64,000 bases of DNA from Clostridium magnum DSM 2767 (GCF_001623875.1 NZ_LWAE01000005.1:372001-436000); one strand, 5' to 3'; positions 50,174 to 58,707 are shown, numbered from the stretch's first letter. Numbers and translations are program-made. The notes: generated from the sequence alone by a model not told the origin.

Positions 50174-50677
50174 TTATTTTTTATTAAATTTGATTTTCCA
50201 TTGTTTAAGTTTGTCCACATCCGTTTTTGCATCCAAGTTTTTATACTCAGGTAATTTAATAGTGCTGTCTGTTGTTGTGCTTGAGTTAGAACTGGAACTT
50301 ATATTACTTGTAGTCGTATTAGTATTAGTATTAGTATTAGTATTGGTATTAGTATTAGTATTGGTATTATTAGTAGAGGTAGCCGCATCCAATTTTATAT
50401 ATTGCTTAGCTACATATCCATAAGAGGAACCAAATTTTATTTTGTACCAGCCATTTATAGTTTCTAATACTTCTACACTATCATCTAGTTGTAAAGTACC
50501 TATAATTTTTGAAGTTGTATTAGATTCACTTCTTACGTTTAACCCTTGTTTAGATAACACAGTACCATGTAATATGTTAGCAGCTCTAGTTACATATGTA
50601 GTAGAAATTACAGAACCAACAGTTAGTGAAATTGATAGTATAATTGATATTATTTTTTTGTTTTTCATTGAAGTCAT
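50174..50677 (-). CDS. Secreted SH3-domain protein, upstream half of a frameshifted gene
   Basis: The 167-residue frame has a signal peptide (KIISIILSISLTVGSVISTTYV, cleavage near TRA), a bacterial SH3 domain (about 35-98: GTVLSKQGLNVRSESNTTSKIIGTLQLDDSVEVLETINGWYKIKFGSSYGYVAKQYI), a Thr-Asn repeat linker (about 103-125) and the beginning of an SbsA-like Ig module (LKQWKIKFNKK). There it stops at a TAA produced by a six-A run. Reading with seven A continues as NKKIKDTESNRNEF into the next frame. SH3_3 domains bind peptidoglycan, so the intact protein would be a wall-associated C39-like protein. RBS AGGAGGAGATG is ideal. Confidence 0.8.
   Translation of the reverse strand: MTSMKNKKIISIILSISLTVGSVISTTYVTRAANILHGTVLSKQGLNVRSESNTTSKIIGTLQLDDSVEVLETINGWYKIKFGSSYGYVAKQYIKLDAATSTNNTNTNTNTNTNTNTNTNTTTSNISSSSNSSTTTDSTIKLPEYKNLDAKTDVDKLKQWKIKFNKK
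50316..50370. repeat. Hexanucleotide microsatellite (TATTAG)n
   Basis: About nine units of TATTAG with a few TATTGG variants encode the Thr-Asn linker of the SH3 protein. Because the unit is 6 bp, slippage would change linker length without breaking the frame. Confidence 0.8.
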
Positions 50678-50898
50678 CTCCTCCTATCTGGAAAAGTAAA
50701 TATATTTTGTATTAATTTTCTATACTTATATATTAACACATATATAAAGATAATGTTAAGAGAAGAATGATAAATCAGTAATTAATTTGTCATTAATTTA
50801 GTACAAATTTGAAAATTAGATTGTTCAATTAGGCCGTATCACTTTATACATATGCCATGCATAATATATTAGTGAAGTAATTTTTAAGAGGGAAAGAA

Positions 50899-52293
50899 AT
50901 GAGTATAGTATTAACACCCCTTCACTACATCTATTTAATCTTTATACTTATAATTATAGCTGCTATGATTAAAAAAAGGGATATATCCTTGATTTGTATA
51001 ATTGGTATATTGCTACTTGGATTGGTTGGTACAGGTTCTTTATACCATTCTACTATGGGAGTATTTAACAGCTTTGTTTATGCTACTAAAGAGCTTATGC
51101 CTACTATATTCATTATATCGGTTATTGTAGCTATGAGTCATGTTTTAATAGAATCTGGTATAAATGAAGAAATAGTATATCCTTTTAAAGGAATAATAAA
51201 AAATTACTGGATTGCTTATTGGGTTATCGGTATAGTGATGATGTTACTTTCTTGGTTCTTCTGGCCATCACCAGCAGTAGCACTAGTGGGATTATTATTT
51301 TTACCTATAGCAAAAAAAGCAGGTCTTCCAGTAATAGGAGTAGCAATATCTATGAATCTATTTGGACATGGCATAGCTTTGTCAAGTGACTATGTAATTC
51401 AGGCAGCCCCTAAGCTTACGGCGGATGCAGCAGGTATACCAGTGTCTAGTGTGGTCAGTGCAAGTATTCCTTTGGTAATTACTATGGGACTCGTAACCAC
51501 TATTACAGCATTTTACTTACTTAGAAAAGATATTAAATCAGGGAAAATATCTACAGAGTATACTATAGGAGATGAAACTGACGAGCAGAAGCCTAGTTTA
51601 GTTTCTCTTTCAAAGAATTTAAAGAGGGTTTTAGCATTAATAACTTTAGTTTTATTTATTGTAGATATATTTGTAATGTATACTGCTAAGCTGCAGGGCG
51701 GAGATGCTACTGCACTGATAGGTGGAACAGCAATATTTATTTTGAGCCTAATATCTATAATAACTTATAAAAATGAGGCTTTGGAAAAAATAACAGATAA
51801 CCTTGTTAAAGGTTTACAATTTGGATTTAAAATATTTGGTATAGTTATACCTATAGCTGCATTTTTCTATTTAGGTGATTCAGCCTTTACTGAAATATAT
51901 GGTAAGATATTGCCAGCTAATTCTAATGGTATAGTTAATGACTTAGGTGTGTGTCTAGCTAATTTAGTTCCTCTTAATGCTGCAGTTGCATCTACAACCC
52001 TTACTGTAGTTGGTGCAATCACGGGTCTAGATGGATCAGGGTTTTCAGGAATATCTTTAGCAGGTTCTGTAGCAAAACTATTTTCTACAGCTATAGGCGG
52101 AGGCGTAGCTACTCTTACTGCACTAGGACAAATAGCAGCTATATGGGTTGGAGGAGGAACTATAATACCATGGGCTGTAATACCTGTAGCTGCTATATGC
52201 GGAGTAGATCCTTTTGAGCTAGCTAAAAAGAATATAAAGCCAGTTATTATAGGGTTAATTGTTACTACAATAGTTGCTATGTTTCTTATATAG
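50899..52293 (+). CDS. Predicted multi-helix permease, ion transporter superfamily-like
   Basis: The 464-residue protein has about 12 membrane helices and a pattern of two similar halves (for example ELMPTIFIISVIVAMSHVLIESGINEEIVYPFKGI in the first half and GLQFGFKIFGIVIPIAAFFYLGDSAF in the second). Loops rich in Gly/Ser/Pro such as NLFGHGIALSSDYVIQAAPKLT and AVASTTLTVVGAITGLDGSGFSG resemble the re-entrant loops of ion-transporter-superfamily carriers (GntP, citrate, YfcC types). I cannot name the substrate. A weak RBS (GAGGGAAAG) precedes the ATG. The gene diverges from the SH3 gene and is followed by the second copy of the conserved RNA element at 52342. Confidence 0.75.
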   Translation: MSIVLTPLHYIYLIFILIIIAAMIKKRDISLICIIGILLLGLVGTGSLYHSTMGVFNSFVYATKELMPTIFIISVIVAMSHVLIESGINEEIVYPFKGIIKNYWIAYWVIGIVMMLLSWFFWPSPAVALVGLLFLPIAKKAGLPVIGVAISMNLFGHGIALSSDYVIQAAPKLTADAAGIPVSSVVSASIPLVITMGLVTTITAFYLLRKDIKSGKISTEYTIGDETDEQKPSLVSLSKNLKRVLALITLVLFIVDIFVMYTAKLQGGDATALIGGTAIFILSLISIITYKNEALEKITDNLVKGLQFGFKIFGIVIPIAAFFYLGDSAFTEIYGKILPANSNGIVNDLGVCLANLVPLNAAVASTTLTVVGAITGLDGSGFSGISLAGSVAKLFSTAIGGGVATLTALGQIAAIWVGGGTIIPWAVIPVAAICGVDPFELAKKNIKPVIIGLIVTTIVAMFLI

Positions 52294-52341
52294 TTAAGAA
52301 GAATATTTATAATAAAATATTTTTTAGAAAGAATGAAGTCT

Positions 52342-52467
52342 AAACTTGAATCAGATGGGGTTTCAAACCCCACCTGATTCTTAGTTGAACGAATCCAGGG
52401 GCGTAACCGCTTGCAACGTACACTTTGGAGAAGATGGGAGTATTAGATCGGGTAGTCATCGGATAAA
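52342..52467 (+). ncRNA. Conserved 126-nt structured element, copy 2, family not identified
   Basis: It has the same length as copy 1 at 29922-30047, with identical 5-prime hairpin stems, identical TTAGTTGAACGAATCCAGGG and identical GGGTAGTCATCGGATAAA. Like copy 1 it starts shortly after a transporter gene on the plus strand. The internal hairpin is the diverged part. Between it and the minus-strand transglutaminase gene lies a long hairpin at 52495-52540. Confidence 0.6.
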
Positions 52468-52494
52468 TTTATATTAATAATTATAGATAACAAA

Positions 52495-52540
52495 AGCAGA
52501 AAATAAGCTTACACTCCTTAGTGTAAGTTTATTTTCTGCT
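52495..52540. terminator. Long hairpin terminator
   Basis: 20-bp arms (52495-52514 and 52521-52540, one wobble) with a 6-nt loop. In the minus direction it is followed by TTTTG and ends the transglutaminase gene; in the plus direction it may end the RNA element transcript. Confidence 0.8.
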
Positions 52541-52568
52541 CTGAAATCCTACAAGATATTTCAATTTT

Positions 52569-53891
52569 TTAATTTAATTTTTCTATCTTTGTTTCAAGGT
52601 GAGTAGTTACTCCGCTTCCTTCAAGATAATTATAATAAATATTGCCGTCCTTATTTTCACCAGCGGCATCATAGCCTGAGATGAAGTGAGTGGATCCATT
52701 TAAATTTGAGAAATGGCTATAATCTATAGTTTGTTTTCCGTTGTAGTAGTATATATTAGTTGGTTCTACTACTATCCATCCATATTCAGGCAAGTAGTAC
52801 TCTGCCCAGGCATGTCTATAATCATTTCCTGTTGCTGTATTATTATAAAAGTTTTTGCTGTCAACCCAATAACCAGTAGCTACTCTAGCAGGAACTCCAG
52901 AAGCTCTTAAAAGTGCAACAAATAATTCAGAATAGTCTTCACATACTCCTCTTGAGGTCTGAAGAGCATTTAAGGCTCCTTTATTTTTATTGCTTTCATC
53001 ATAAATCATATAGCTATTTACAAATTCATAGGCTTTCTTTGATTTATAATATGGATTAGTTATTCCTATGAATAATTCCTTTGATTTGTCTATAATAGCT
53101 GAATTGTTACTTTCTATCTTATCAGTAGCAGTAGTATATTTGCTATATTCACTAAAATTACCATAATCTCCAGAGGTTTTAGATAAATCTTTTGTATATT
53201 TTATGCCACTAACTTGTATAGTTCTAGTGACCTGATACTGTAACTTTTCTCCAGGCTTTAAACTAGAGGAAGCAGTTAATTTTTGATTTACTGAATTTGT
53301 AGAGGTAACTTGAGCATTTTCTCCAGTAACTTTTAAGTCTAATTCTTTCTGATAAGGTGAATTGCTTAAAGTTCCAAGATTGTAAGCTATATCTAATTTT
53401 GTATCCTTATCAGCAGTAAAAGTTAAAATATCTGTAACCTTATAAGTATGTGTATCAACTAAAGAATAGCTAGAAGCATCAATAGCTTGTACATCATTTT
53501 TGGTTGTAAATTTCATAGTCCTAGGTTTTTTTAGGGCAGATCCATTTAGAGCCTTTATGTTGTCTACATAAATAGTATAAGTCTTTCCTGGATCATAAGT
53601 GCTTGAAGGTTTTATAGATATATTATTGCCACTAGAACTTAAATCTAATTTTAGTGAGTCGCCATTTTCATCAACAACTCTTATATTTTCACTATTTACT
53701 GTGTTTTTATCAATGTCCTTTGAAAACTTAATGTTCCAAACTTTATCTGTACTTATATTTTGTTTGGCAGTAAAAACAGTGTAGTTACTATCAGCAAAAA
53801 CAGTACTAGTATAGAGCAGCATTATTAATGAAATAAGGATGAACTGTACTTTGAATTTTAATAATCTTTTAATGCTACATTTTACAAACAT
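52569..53891 (-). CDS. Secreted transglutaminase-like protein with SbsA-like Ig domain
   Basis: The 440-residue protein has a signal peptide (VQFILISLIMLLYTSTVFA), an N-terminal SbsA-like Ig domain (about 48-130: VWNIKFSKDIDKNTVNSENIRVVDENG), a middle beta-rich region and a transglutaminase-like domain (about 275-400). The domain has the catalytic Cys in TSRGVCEDYSELFVALLRASGVPARVATGYW and His in YRHAWAEYYLPEYGW. The third triad position reads VEPTN where most members have VDPT, so Glu replaces Asp. Such secreted enzymes may cleave or cross-link proteins. The Ig module is shared with the proteins at 41471 and 49350-50677. RBS AAAGGAGTG is good. Confidence 0.88.
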   Translation of the reverse strand: MFVKCSIKRLLKFKVQFILISLIMLLYTSTVFADSNYTVFTAKQNISTDKVWNIKFSKDIDKNTVNSENIRVVDENGDSLKLDLSSSGNNISIKPSSTYDPGKTYTIYVDNIKALNGSALKKPRTMKFTTKNDVQAIDASSYSLVDTHTYKVTDILTFTADKDTKLDIAYNLGTLSNSPYQKELDLKVTGENAQVTSTNSVNQKLTASSSLKPGEKLQYQVTRTIQVSGIKYTKDLSKTSGDYGNFSEYSKYTTATDKIESNNSAIIDKSKELFIGITNPYYKSKKAYEFVNSYMIYDESNKNKGALNALQTSRGVCEDYSELFVALLRASGVPARVATGYWVDSKNFYNNTATGNDYRHAWAEYYLPEYGWIVVEPTNIYYYNGKQTIDYSHFSNLNGSTHFISGYDAAGENKDGNIYYNYLEGSGVTTHLETKIEKLN

Positions 53892-54088
53892 AATTTCACT
53901 CCTTTTGATTCAAGTTTAAATTTCTATAGATTATATTATAACATACTAGAGATATGGTTTTATGAAGAAATTTTTTGCAAAAAAATGGAGTCTTCTATCA
54001 ATTAATAACTTGTATATAAATGATTTTAGAACCTAATAATATGTTTAGAAAATTTAATACTTACTTTATACGAAGGAAGTGATTATAA

Positions 54089-56563
54089 GTGCATAAAAAA
54101 TTAAAAAGGCCTGCATCTATTTTGTTAATACTGCTAATAGTTGTTCTTTTGTCTTCTGCAGCAAGCAAAAGTATTATAACTATGGCCGCTGATGCGAATA
54201 ATGTAAATCTTGTTTTAGATTCCTTAAATTATAGCGATGTTCTTCCAAAGAACTTTCGTAAGACCTCCGATTTAACAATTATAAAAGACAATAAGGACTT
54301 AAATTTAAAGGGGTTAGATAAATTAAATATTTCTGGGAGTCAACAATTTTCTGAGAAGAATCTTCCTCTTTTAATAAAGGCTATAGGAACCTACTTACCT
54401 ATAACAGTAGTGGACTTAAGACAGGAATCCCATGGATTCATTAACGGACTTGCAGTTAGTTGGGCTGACTCAAAAAACAATGCAAATGTAGGTTTAACTA
54501 GAGATCAGGTTTTATTAGATGAAGCTAATAAATTAAAAAGTATTAAATTAAACGAACCTATAACTTTTTACAATCACCCTAAAGAAACTATAGTTCCAAC
54601 AAAGGTTCAAGATGAAAAGGAGCTTACGACATCTAAAGCACTATCTTATAACCGAATAACTGTTAGGGACGGTGGAATACCTTTAGATGATATGGTTGAT
54701 TACTTTGTAGAATCTATAAAAACTCAGTCTTCAAATTCTTGGTTACATTTTCATTGCAAACAAGGTATAGGAAGAACAAGCACCTTTATGATTATGTATG
54801 ATATGATGAAAAATTATAAAGAGATTAGTGAGGATGATATTATAAAAAGACAATTAGCATTAGCAAATTATAAAGAAGATACTATAAAATCTTTTTATAA
54901 TAACGAAAGAATGAGCTTCTTAAAAAGTTTTTATAATTACTGCAAAGTAAATGGAGATACCTTTAACGTAAAGTGGAGTCAATGGAAAAAAAATTATACT
55001 GATAACAGCTCAGCAACTTTAAGTACGGCTTATAAATTAAATACTGCTTGCGATTCCGACTACATAAAGAACCCAGTAGTCCCTACATCACTATATGTTA
55101 TATCGCAAGATTCAATGACCCCAAGTGAAAGAACAATGGTAGCTAGCCTTCAGGGGCTAGTTAATGGCCATTGTTCTTCTCAAATATATACACTTAATTC
55201 TTCTCAGCCTGATTATAAAACATGGTTAGAGGATTTAAAAAACAATTATAAGATTCCTTATAAAATAGTATCAAATCCCTGGCAACTGCTAAATATTTAT
55301 AAGGACTATATAGAGGGATATATACTTTATAGCAATAAGGTACCAAAAGATCCTTCAATAAATAATGCCTGTTCTCTTGCTTCATTAAACAAGACCATAG
55401 TTATCGATGAAGCTCTAGAATCTAAAGTAAGAAGCAGCGGTATAACAAAAATAATAGGAGACTGCAGAAACACAGATGAAAGTTGGGCTTATAATAATTT
55501 GTGGAACAAGGGACTAAATCATTCAACAGTAATTGAGCTTTCTCCAGATAAAGCTGCGCCATTAAGAGATTATGCTATAATGACTAAGTCTTTAGTATTT
55601 TATGAAGATAGTATAGACAAAACTAATCTAAGAAACAAGATATTTTCTTCTATGGAAGATAAATCTATTTGTTTAGGATGGGGACCAGATGAATTTATTA
55701 ATGTAAGTATAGCTTCAAAATATGGTGTAAGTGTAGTTGCTGCAGATTGGTCTTATAATTTAACTACTTTAAGTGCTTTCCCATCACTACCTATCGGCAA
55801 AAAAGCTTCATTAACAATTCCTAAAGAGGAACATTGTCATTATGTTACCTTCATAATGTCTGATGGCGATAATCAGCAATGGAATCTTGGAAGTAACTAT
55901 AGTTCCAAGAAATGGTTTGGTTATGCTAATAGAGGCAAACTTAATTTAGGTTGGTCTATGAGCCCGTCTTTATATTATTTATCACCTACTGTTTTTAATT
56001 TATATTATAAAAATATAAGTAATGAAAATTGTAATAATAACTTTATTGTAGCACCATCTGGAAATGGGTATGTATATCCAAGTAAATTTGATAGAGATAA
56101 ACTAGATACATATACTAGCACATTAAATGATTATATGAATAAGGTAGATGAAAAGTATGTAGCAATAATAGATGACACTGCTTTCAATAATATTGAACTT
56201 TGGAACAAGTTTACTGAAAAGCCTAACATTGAAGGATTGTTTTATCTAGATTACCATAGACATGATAAGTTTCAAGGAGAAATTCTATGGTCTAATAATA
56301 AGCCTATAGTATCATGTAGAGATTTACTTTGGGATAACCTTGAAAATGAAGAAGAGTTAGTAAAAAAAATTAATGATAGGATTAGCTCAGGTCAAACAAA
56401 TGTATGCAAACCTGATGCATTCACTTTTGTTTATGTTCATGTTTGGAGCAAAGGTGTTAGCAACGTTGAAGAAGTAGTAAAGAAGCTAAATCAAAATCCT
56501 GAAATAAAAATAGTCACGCCTGAAGTATTTATGGAATTAATAAAGAAAAATGTTGAACATTAG
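54089..56563 (+). CDS. Secreted PTP-like phytase fused to a GxGYxYP domain
   Basis: The 824-residue protein has a signal peptide (ILLILLIVVLLSSAASKSI). Next comes a PTP-like phytase domain (about 40-300) with VVDLRQESHGFINGLAVSW near residue 107 and the P-loop H-C223-K-Q-G-I-G-R229-T, the Cys-x5-Arg signature of cysteine phosphatases acting on inositol phosphates. After residue 330 a second domain follows, with GWGPDEF, HYVTFIMSDGDNQQWNLGS and GNGYVYP (658-664), the signature of GxGYxYP proteins, a putative glycoside-hydrolase-like family. A phosphatase joined to such a domain is unusual. Location should be extracellular. Start is GTG with GAAGGAAGTG upstream. It may release phosphate from phytate or phosphorylated glycans. 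Confidence 0.82.
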   Translation: MHKKLKRPASILLILLIVVLLSSAASKSIITMAADANNVNLVLDSLNYSDVLPKNFRKTSDLTIIKDNKDLNLKGLDKLNISGSQQFSEKNLPLLIKAIGTYLPITVVDLRQESHGFINGLAVSWADSKNNANVGLTRDQVLLDEANKLKSIKLNEPITFYNHPKETIVPTKVQDEKELTTSKALSYNRITVRDGGIPLDDMVDYFVESIKTQSSNSWLHFHCKQGIGRTSTFMIMYDMMKNYKEISEDDIIKRQLALANYKEDTIKSFYNNERMSFLKSFYNYCKVNGDTFNVKWSQWKKNYTDNSSATLSTAYKLNTACDSDYIKNPVVPTSLYVISQDSMTPSERTMVASLQGLVNGHCSSQIYTLNSSQPDYKTWLEDLKNNYKIPYKIVSNPWQLLNIYKDYIEGYILYSNKVPKDPSINNACSLASLNKTIVIDEALESKVRSSGITKIIGDCRNTDESWAYNNLWNKGLNHSTVIELSPDKAAPLRDYAIMTKSLVFYEDSIDKTNLRNKIFSSMEDKSICLGWGPDEFINVSIASKYGVSVVAADWSYNLTTLSAFPSLPIGKKASLTIPKEEHCHYVTFIMSDGDNQQWNLGSNYSSKKWFGYANRGKLNLGWSMSPSLYYLSPTVFNLYYKNISNENCNNNFIVAPSGNGYVYPSKFDRDKLDTYTSTLNDYMNKVDEKYVAIIDDTAFNNIELWNKFTEKPNIEGLFYLDYHRHDKFQGEILWSNNKPIVSCRDLLWDNLENEEELVKKINDRISSGQTNVCKPDAFTFVYVHVWSKGVSNVEEVVKKLNQNPEIKIVTPEVFMELIKKNVEH

Positions 56564-56657
56564 ACTAAGAGTCACAAATTGGAATAAGCTAGCTTTACAA
56601 AAATAAATTTGAAGAGTATACTTTAATATATACAATTAAATAGATTATTAAAATTTA

Positions 56658-56742
56658 GTTTTGTGGGGGAACCATTTGGTTGAGAAGGTTAAACCTGACC
56701 CTTTGAACCTGATTCAGTTAACACTGACGTAGGGAAGCAAAT
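56658..56742 (+). promoter_or_regulatory. TPP riboswitch (THI element)
   Basis: The region shows the conserved THI-box: GGGGGAACCA at the base, GGTTGAGAAGG, then ACCCTTTGAACCTGATTCAG and the 3-prime ACTGACGTAGGGAAGC. It precedes thiW, a thiamin precursor transporter gene. Binding of thiamin pyrophosphate would favour the terminator at 56769. Confidence 0.95.
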
Positions 56743-56768
56743 AGATTTATATATATTTTAGATAATAT

Positions 56769-56805
56769 AAGTGCTTGCCTAAGGGTAAACACTTTTTGTT
56801 TTTTT
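56769..56805 (+). terminator. Riboswitch-controlled terminator
   Basis: AAGTGCTTGCC pairs with GGTAAACACTT (one mismatch, one wobble), then TTTTGTTTTTTT. It lies between the TPP riboswitch and the thiW RBS. Confidence 0.8.
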
Positions 56806-56834
56806 ATAATATACTTTTATAAGGAGGGATTTTT

Positions 56835-57326
56835 TTGAAAACAAGAAAAATTACATATGCAGCTATGTTAGTTGCAATTGGAACACTGGGAGGAAATCTA
56901 TTATATTTTCCTATAGGTGCGTCTAAGTGTACACCAGTTCAGCATATTATTAATGTCTTAGCAGCAGTTACATTAGGTCCAGGATATGCGGTATTAACAG
57001 CTTTCTGCATATCGCTTATAAGAAATATTACAGGTACAGGAACCTTACTAGCCTTTCCAGGCAGCATGATAGGGGCACTATTAGCAGCGGTGTTGTATAA
57101 AAAGACAAAACAAAAATTTTTAGCAGTTATAGGTGAAATTGTTGGTACAGGCATTATAGGGGCTCTTTTAGCATTCCCAATAGCTAAATTCATATTAGGT
57201 AAAAAAGTAGCAGCACTCTTCTTTGTAGTTCCTTTTTCCATCAATACAGTTTGTGGAAGTATAATTGCCTATATTATATTAAGAGGACTAGAAACTGCAA
57301 AGAATAATGTGGCAAAAGTAGTTTAG
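56835..57326 (+). CDS. thiW: ThiW, energy-coupling-factor S component for a thiazole precursor
   Basis: The 163-residue membrane protein has five to six helices and starts MKTRKITYAAMLVAIGTLGGNLLYFPIGASKCTPVQH, the typical ThiW N terminus with PVQH, followed by ISLIRNITGTGTLLAFPGSMIGA. ThiW is the substrate-binding component of an ECF transporter thought to import hydroxyethylthiazole. It needs the ATPase and T subunits encoded elsewhere. Translation starts at TTG with an ideal AAGGAGGG. It is controlled by the TPP riboswitch upstream and followed by thiM, which phosphorylates the imported thiazole. Confidence 0.93.
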   Translation: MKTRKITYAAMLVAIGTLGGNLLYFPIGASKCTPVQHIINVLAAVTLGPGYAVLTAFCISLIRNITGTGTLLAFPGSMIGALLAAVLYKKTKQKFLAVIGEIVGTGIIGALLAFPIAKFILGKKVAALFFVVPFSINTVCGSIIAYIILRGLETAKNNVAKVV

Positions 57327-57400
57327 CTCTATAAAAATAATAATCTAAGAATAAGTGAGAATTAATCAGATAACAAAAGAATGTATAGAAGGGACGATAT

Positions 57401-58231
57401 ATGGAAGAAAATATCTATAATAATACCTATAGTCTATTGAAACTAATTAGAGAAAAAAAACCATTAGTGCATCATATAACAAACTATGTAACTATAAATG
57501 ATTGTGCGAATATAGTACTAGCAATTGGAGCATCCCCAATAATGGCAGATGCTGTAGAAGAAGTAGAAGAAATTGTTTCTTTAGCATCTGCTTTGGTTAT
57601 AAATATGGGGACTCTAAGCAAAGAGCATGTGGAAGCTATGCTTGTTGCTGGTAAAAAAGCAAATGAACTTGGTATTCCTGTTATATTGGATCCTGTGGGA
57701 GTAGGAGCTACTGCTTTTAGAAAGAAAGGTGCTGAGAAGATTATAAAAGAAGTAAAGTTAGCAGTTATTCGCGGGAATATGTCAGAAATAAAATCTATAA
57801 GCGGTATTAGTGTAAAGTCTAAAGGGATAGATGCTTCAGAAAGGGATATTATTCAAAATGATAATTTAGAATATGGAAAAGATATTTCTGAAGAATTAGC
57901 TTTGAAATTAAATTGTGTTATAGCAATAACTGGTGTAGTTGATATAATATCTGGAGAAGGAAAGACAGTTTTTATAGATAAGGGACATAAAATGCTTTCC
58001 ACAGTAACCGGGACAGGATGTATGTGTACATCACTTATTGGTGCATATTGTGCTGTTTCTAGAAGTTACTTTGAAGCTGCTATAGCAGGAATTTTAACTA
58101 TGGATTTAGCAGGGGAAAAAGCCTATAAAAATCTTAAAACTATTGATGAGGGAAGTGGGAGCTTTAAAATGAAGCTTATGGACTCTATATTTAATTTTAA
58201 TCACTTACTTAAAAATATTATTTTGAGGTGA
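57401..58231 (+). CDS. thiM: Hydroxyethylthiazole kinase
   Basis: The 276-residue ribokinase-like enzyme phosphorylates 4-methyl-5-(2-hydroxyethyl)thiazole in thiamin salvage. Signatures are KKPLVHHITNYVTINDCANIVLAIGASPIMAD at the N terminus, VILDPVGVGATAFR near residue 98, VIRGNMSEI, and STVTGTGCMCTSLIGAYCAV near 205 with the catalytic Cys. Length and order fit ThiM. It lies 74 bp after thiW in the riboswitch-controlled operon, and the next gene (YjbQ family) starts 4 bp later. Confidence 0.95.
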   Translation: MEENIYNNTYSLLKLIREKKPLVHHITNYVTINDCANIVLAIGASPIMADAVEEVEEIVSLASALVINMGTLSKEHVEAMLVAGKKANELGIPVILDPVGVGATAFRKKGAEKIIKEVKLAVIRGNMSEIKSISGISVKSKGIDASERDIIQNDNLEYGKDISEELALKLNCVIAITGVVDIISGEGKTVFIDKGHKMLSTVTGTGCMCTSLIGAYCAVSRSYFEAAIAGILTMDLAGEKAYKNLKTIDEGSGSFKMKLMDSIFNFNHLLKNIILR

Positions 58232-58235
58232 TATT

Positions 58236-58622
58236 ATGAATCATATAGTGAAAACTAGAAAAGCCCAAGAATTTATAGATATTACAGATATTGTACAAGG
58301 AGAGGTAACAAACAGTAAAGTTAAGGATGGAATTGCAGTAGTCTTTATTCCTCATACTACAGCAGGCATAACAATAAATGAAAATGCTGATCCTGATGTT
58401 GTAAGGGATATTTTATACGGATTAAATAAAGCATTTCCTGAAGAAAATGAATACTTACATATGGAAGGAAACTCCCATGCACATATTAAATCCTCGCTAA
58501 TGGGTTCTTCCTGCAATGTAATTGTAGAAAATGGAAAGCTGAAGCTTGGAACTTGGCAGAGCATTTATTTTTGTGAATTTGATGGACCAAGAAATAGAAC
58601 ATTTTATGTAAAAATAGTTTAA
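58236..58622 (+). CDS. YjbQ/UPF0047 family protein
   Basis: The 128-residue protein has the family signature IPHTTAGITINENADPDV near residue 40, HMEGNSHAHIKSSLMGSS near 78 and GTWQSIYFCEFDGPRNR near the end, with the conserved His residues forming a metal site. YjbQ proteins have been reported to show weak thiamin phosphate synthase activity, and this position as third gene of a TPP-riboswitch operon with thiW and thiM, without thiE, supports a role in joining the thiazole and pyrimidine halves. RBS GAGGTGAT overlaps the end of thiM. A terminator follows. Confidence 0.93.
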   Translation: MNHIVKTRKAQEFIDITDIVQGEVTNSKVKDGIAVVFIPHTTAGITINENADPDVVRDILYGLNKAFPEENEYLHMEGNSHAHIKSSLMGSSCNVIVENGKLKLGTWQSIYFCEFDGPRNRTFYVKIV

Positions 58623-58664
58623 AGTATATCTTAGTAAAAGATTAAAATTATATTATGAAGATTT

Positions 58665-58707
58665 AATGCGTTGGTAGAGAAAATAAATTCTCATTAACGC
58701 ATTTTGT
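58665..58707 (+). terminator. Rho-independent terminator
   Basis: AATGCGTT (58665-58672) and AACGCATT (58696-58703), with a second inner stem GAGAA / TTCTC, followed by TTGTT. It ends the thiamin salvage operon. Confidence 0.75.

Noticed and set aside
50316..50370. Regular short repeats as a possible CRISPR array
   Set aside because: The unit is a 6-bp coding microsatellite for Thr-Asn without spacers, inside a secreted protein gene.
50190..50423. Plus-strand Val/Leu repeat frame opposite the SH3 protein gene
   Set aside because: It is the antisense reading of the Thr-Asn microsatellite, and low complexity explains the open frame.
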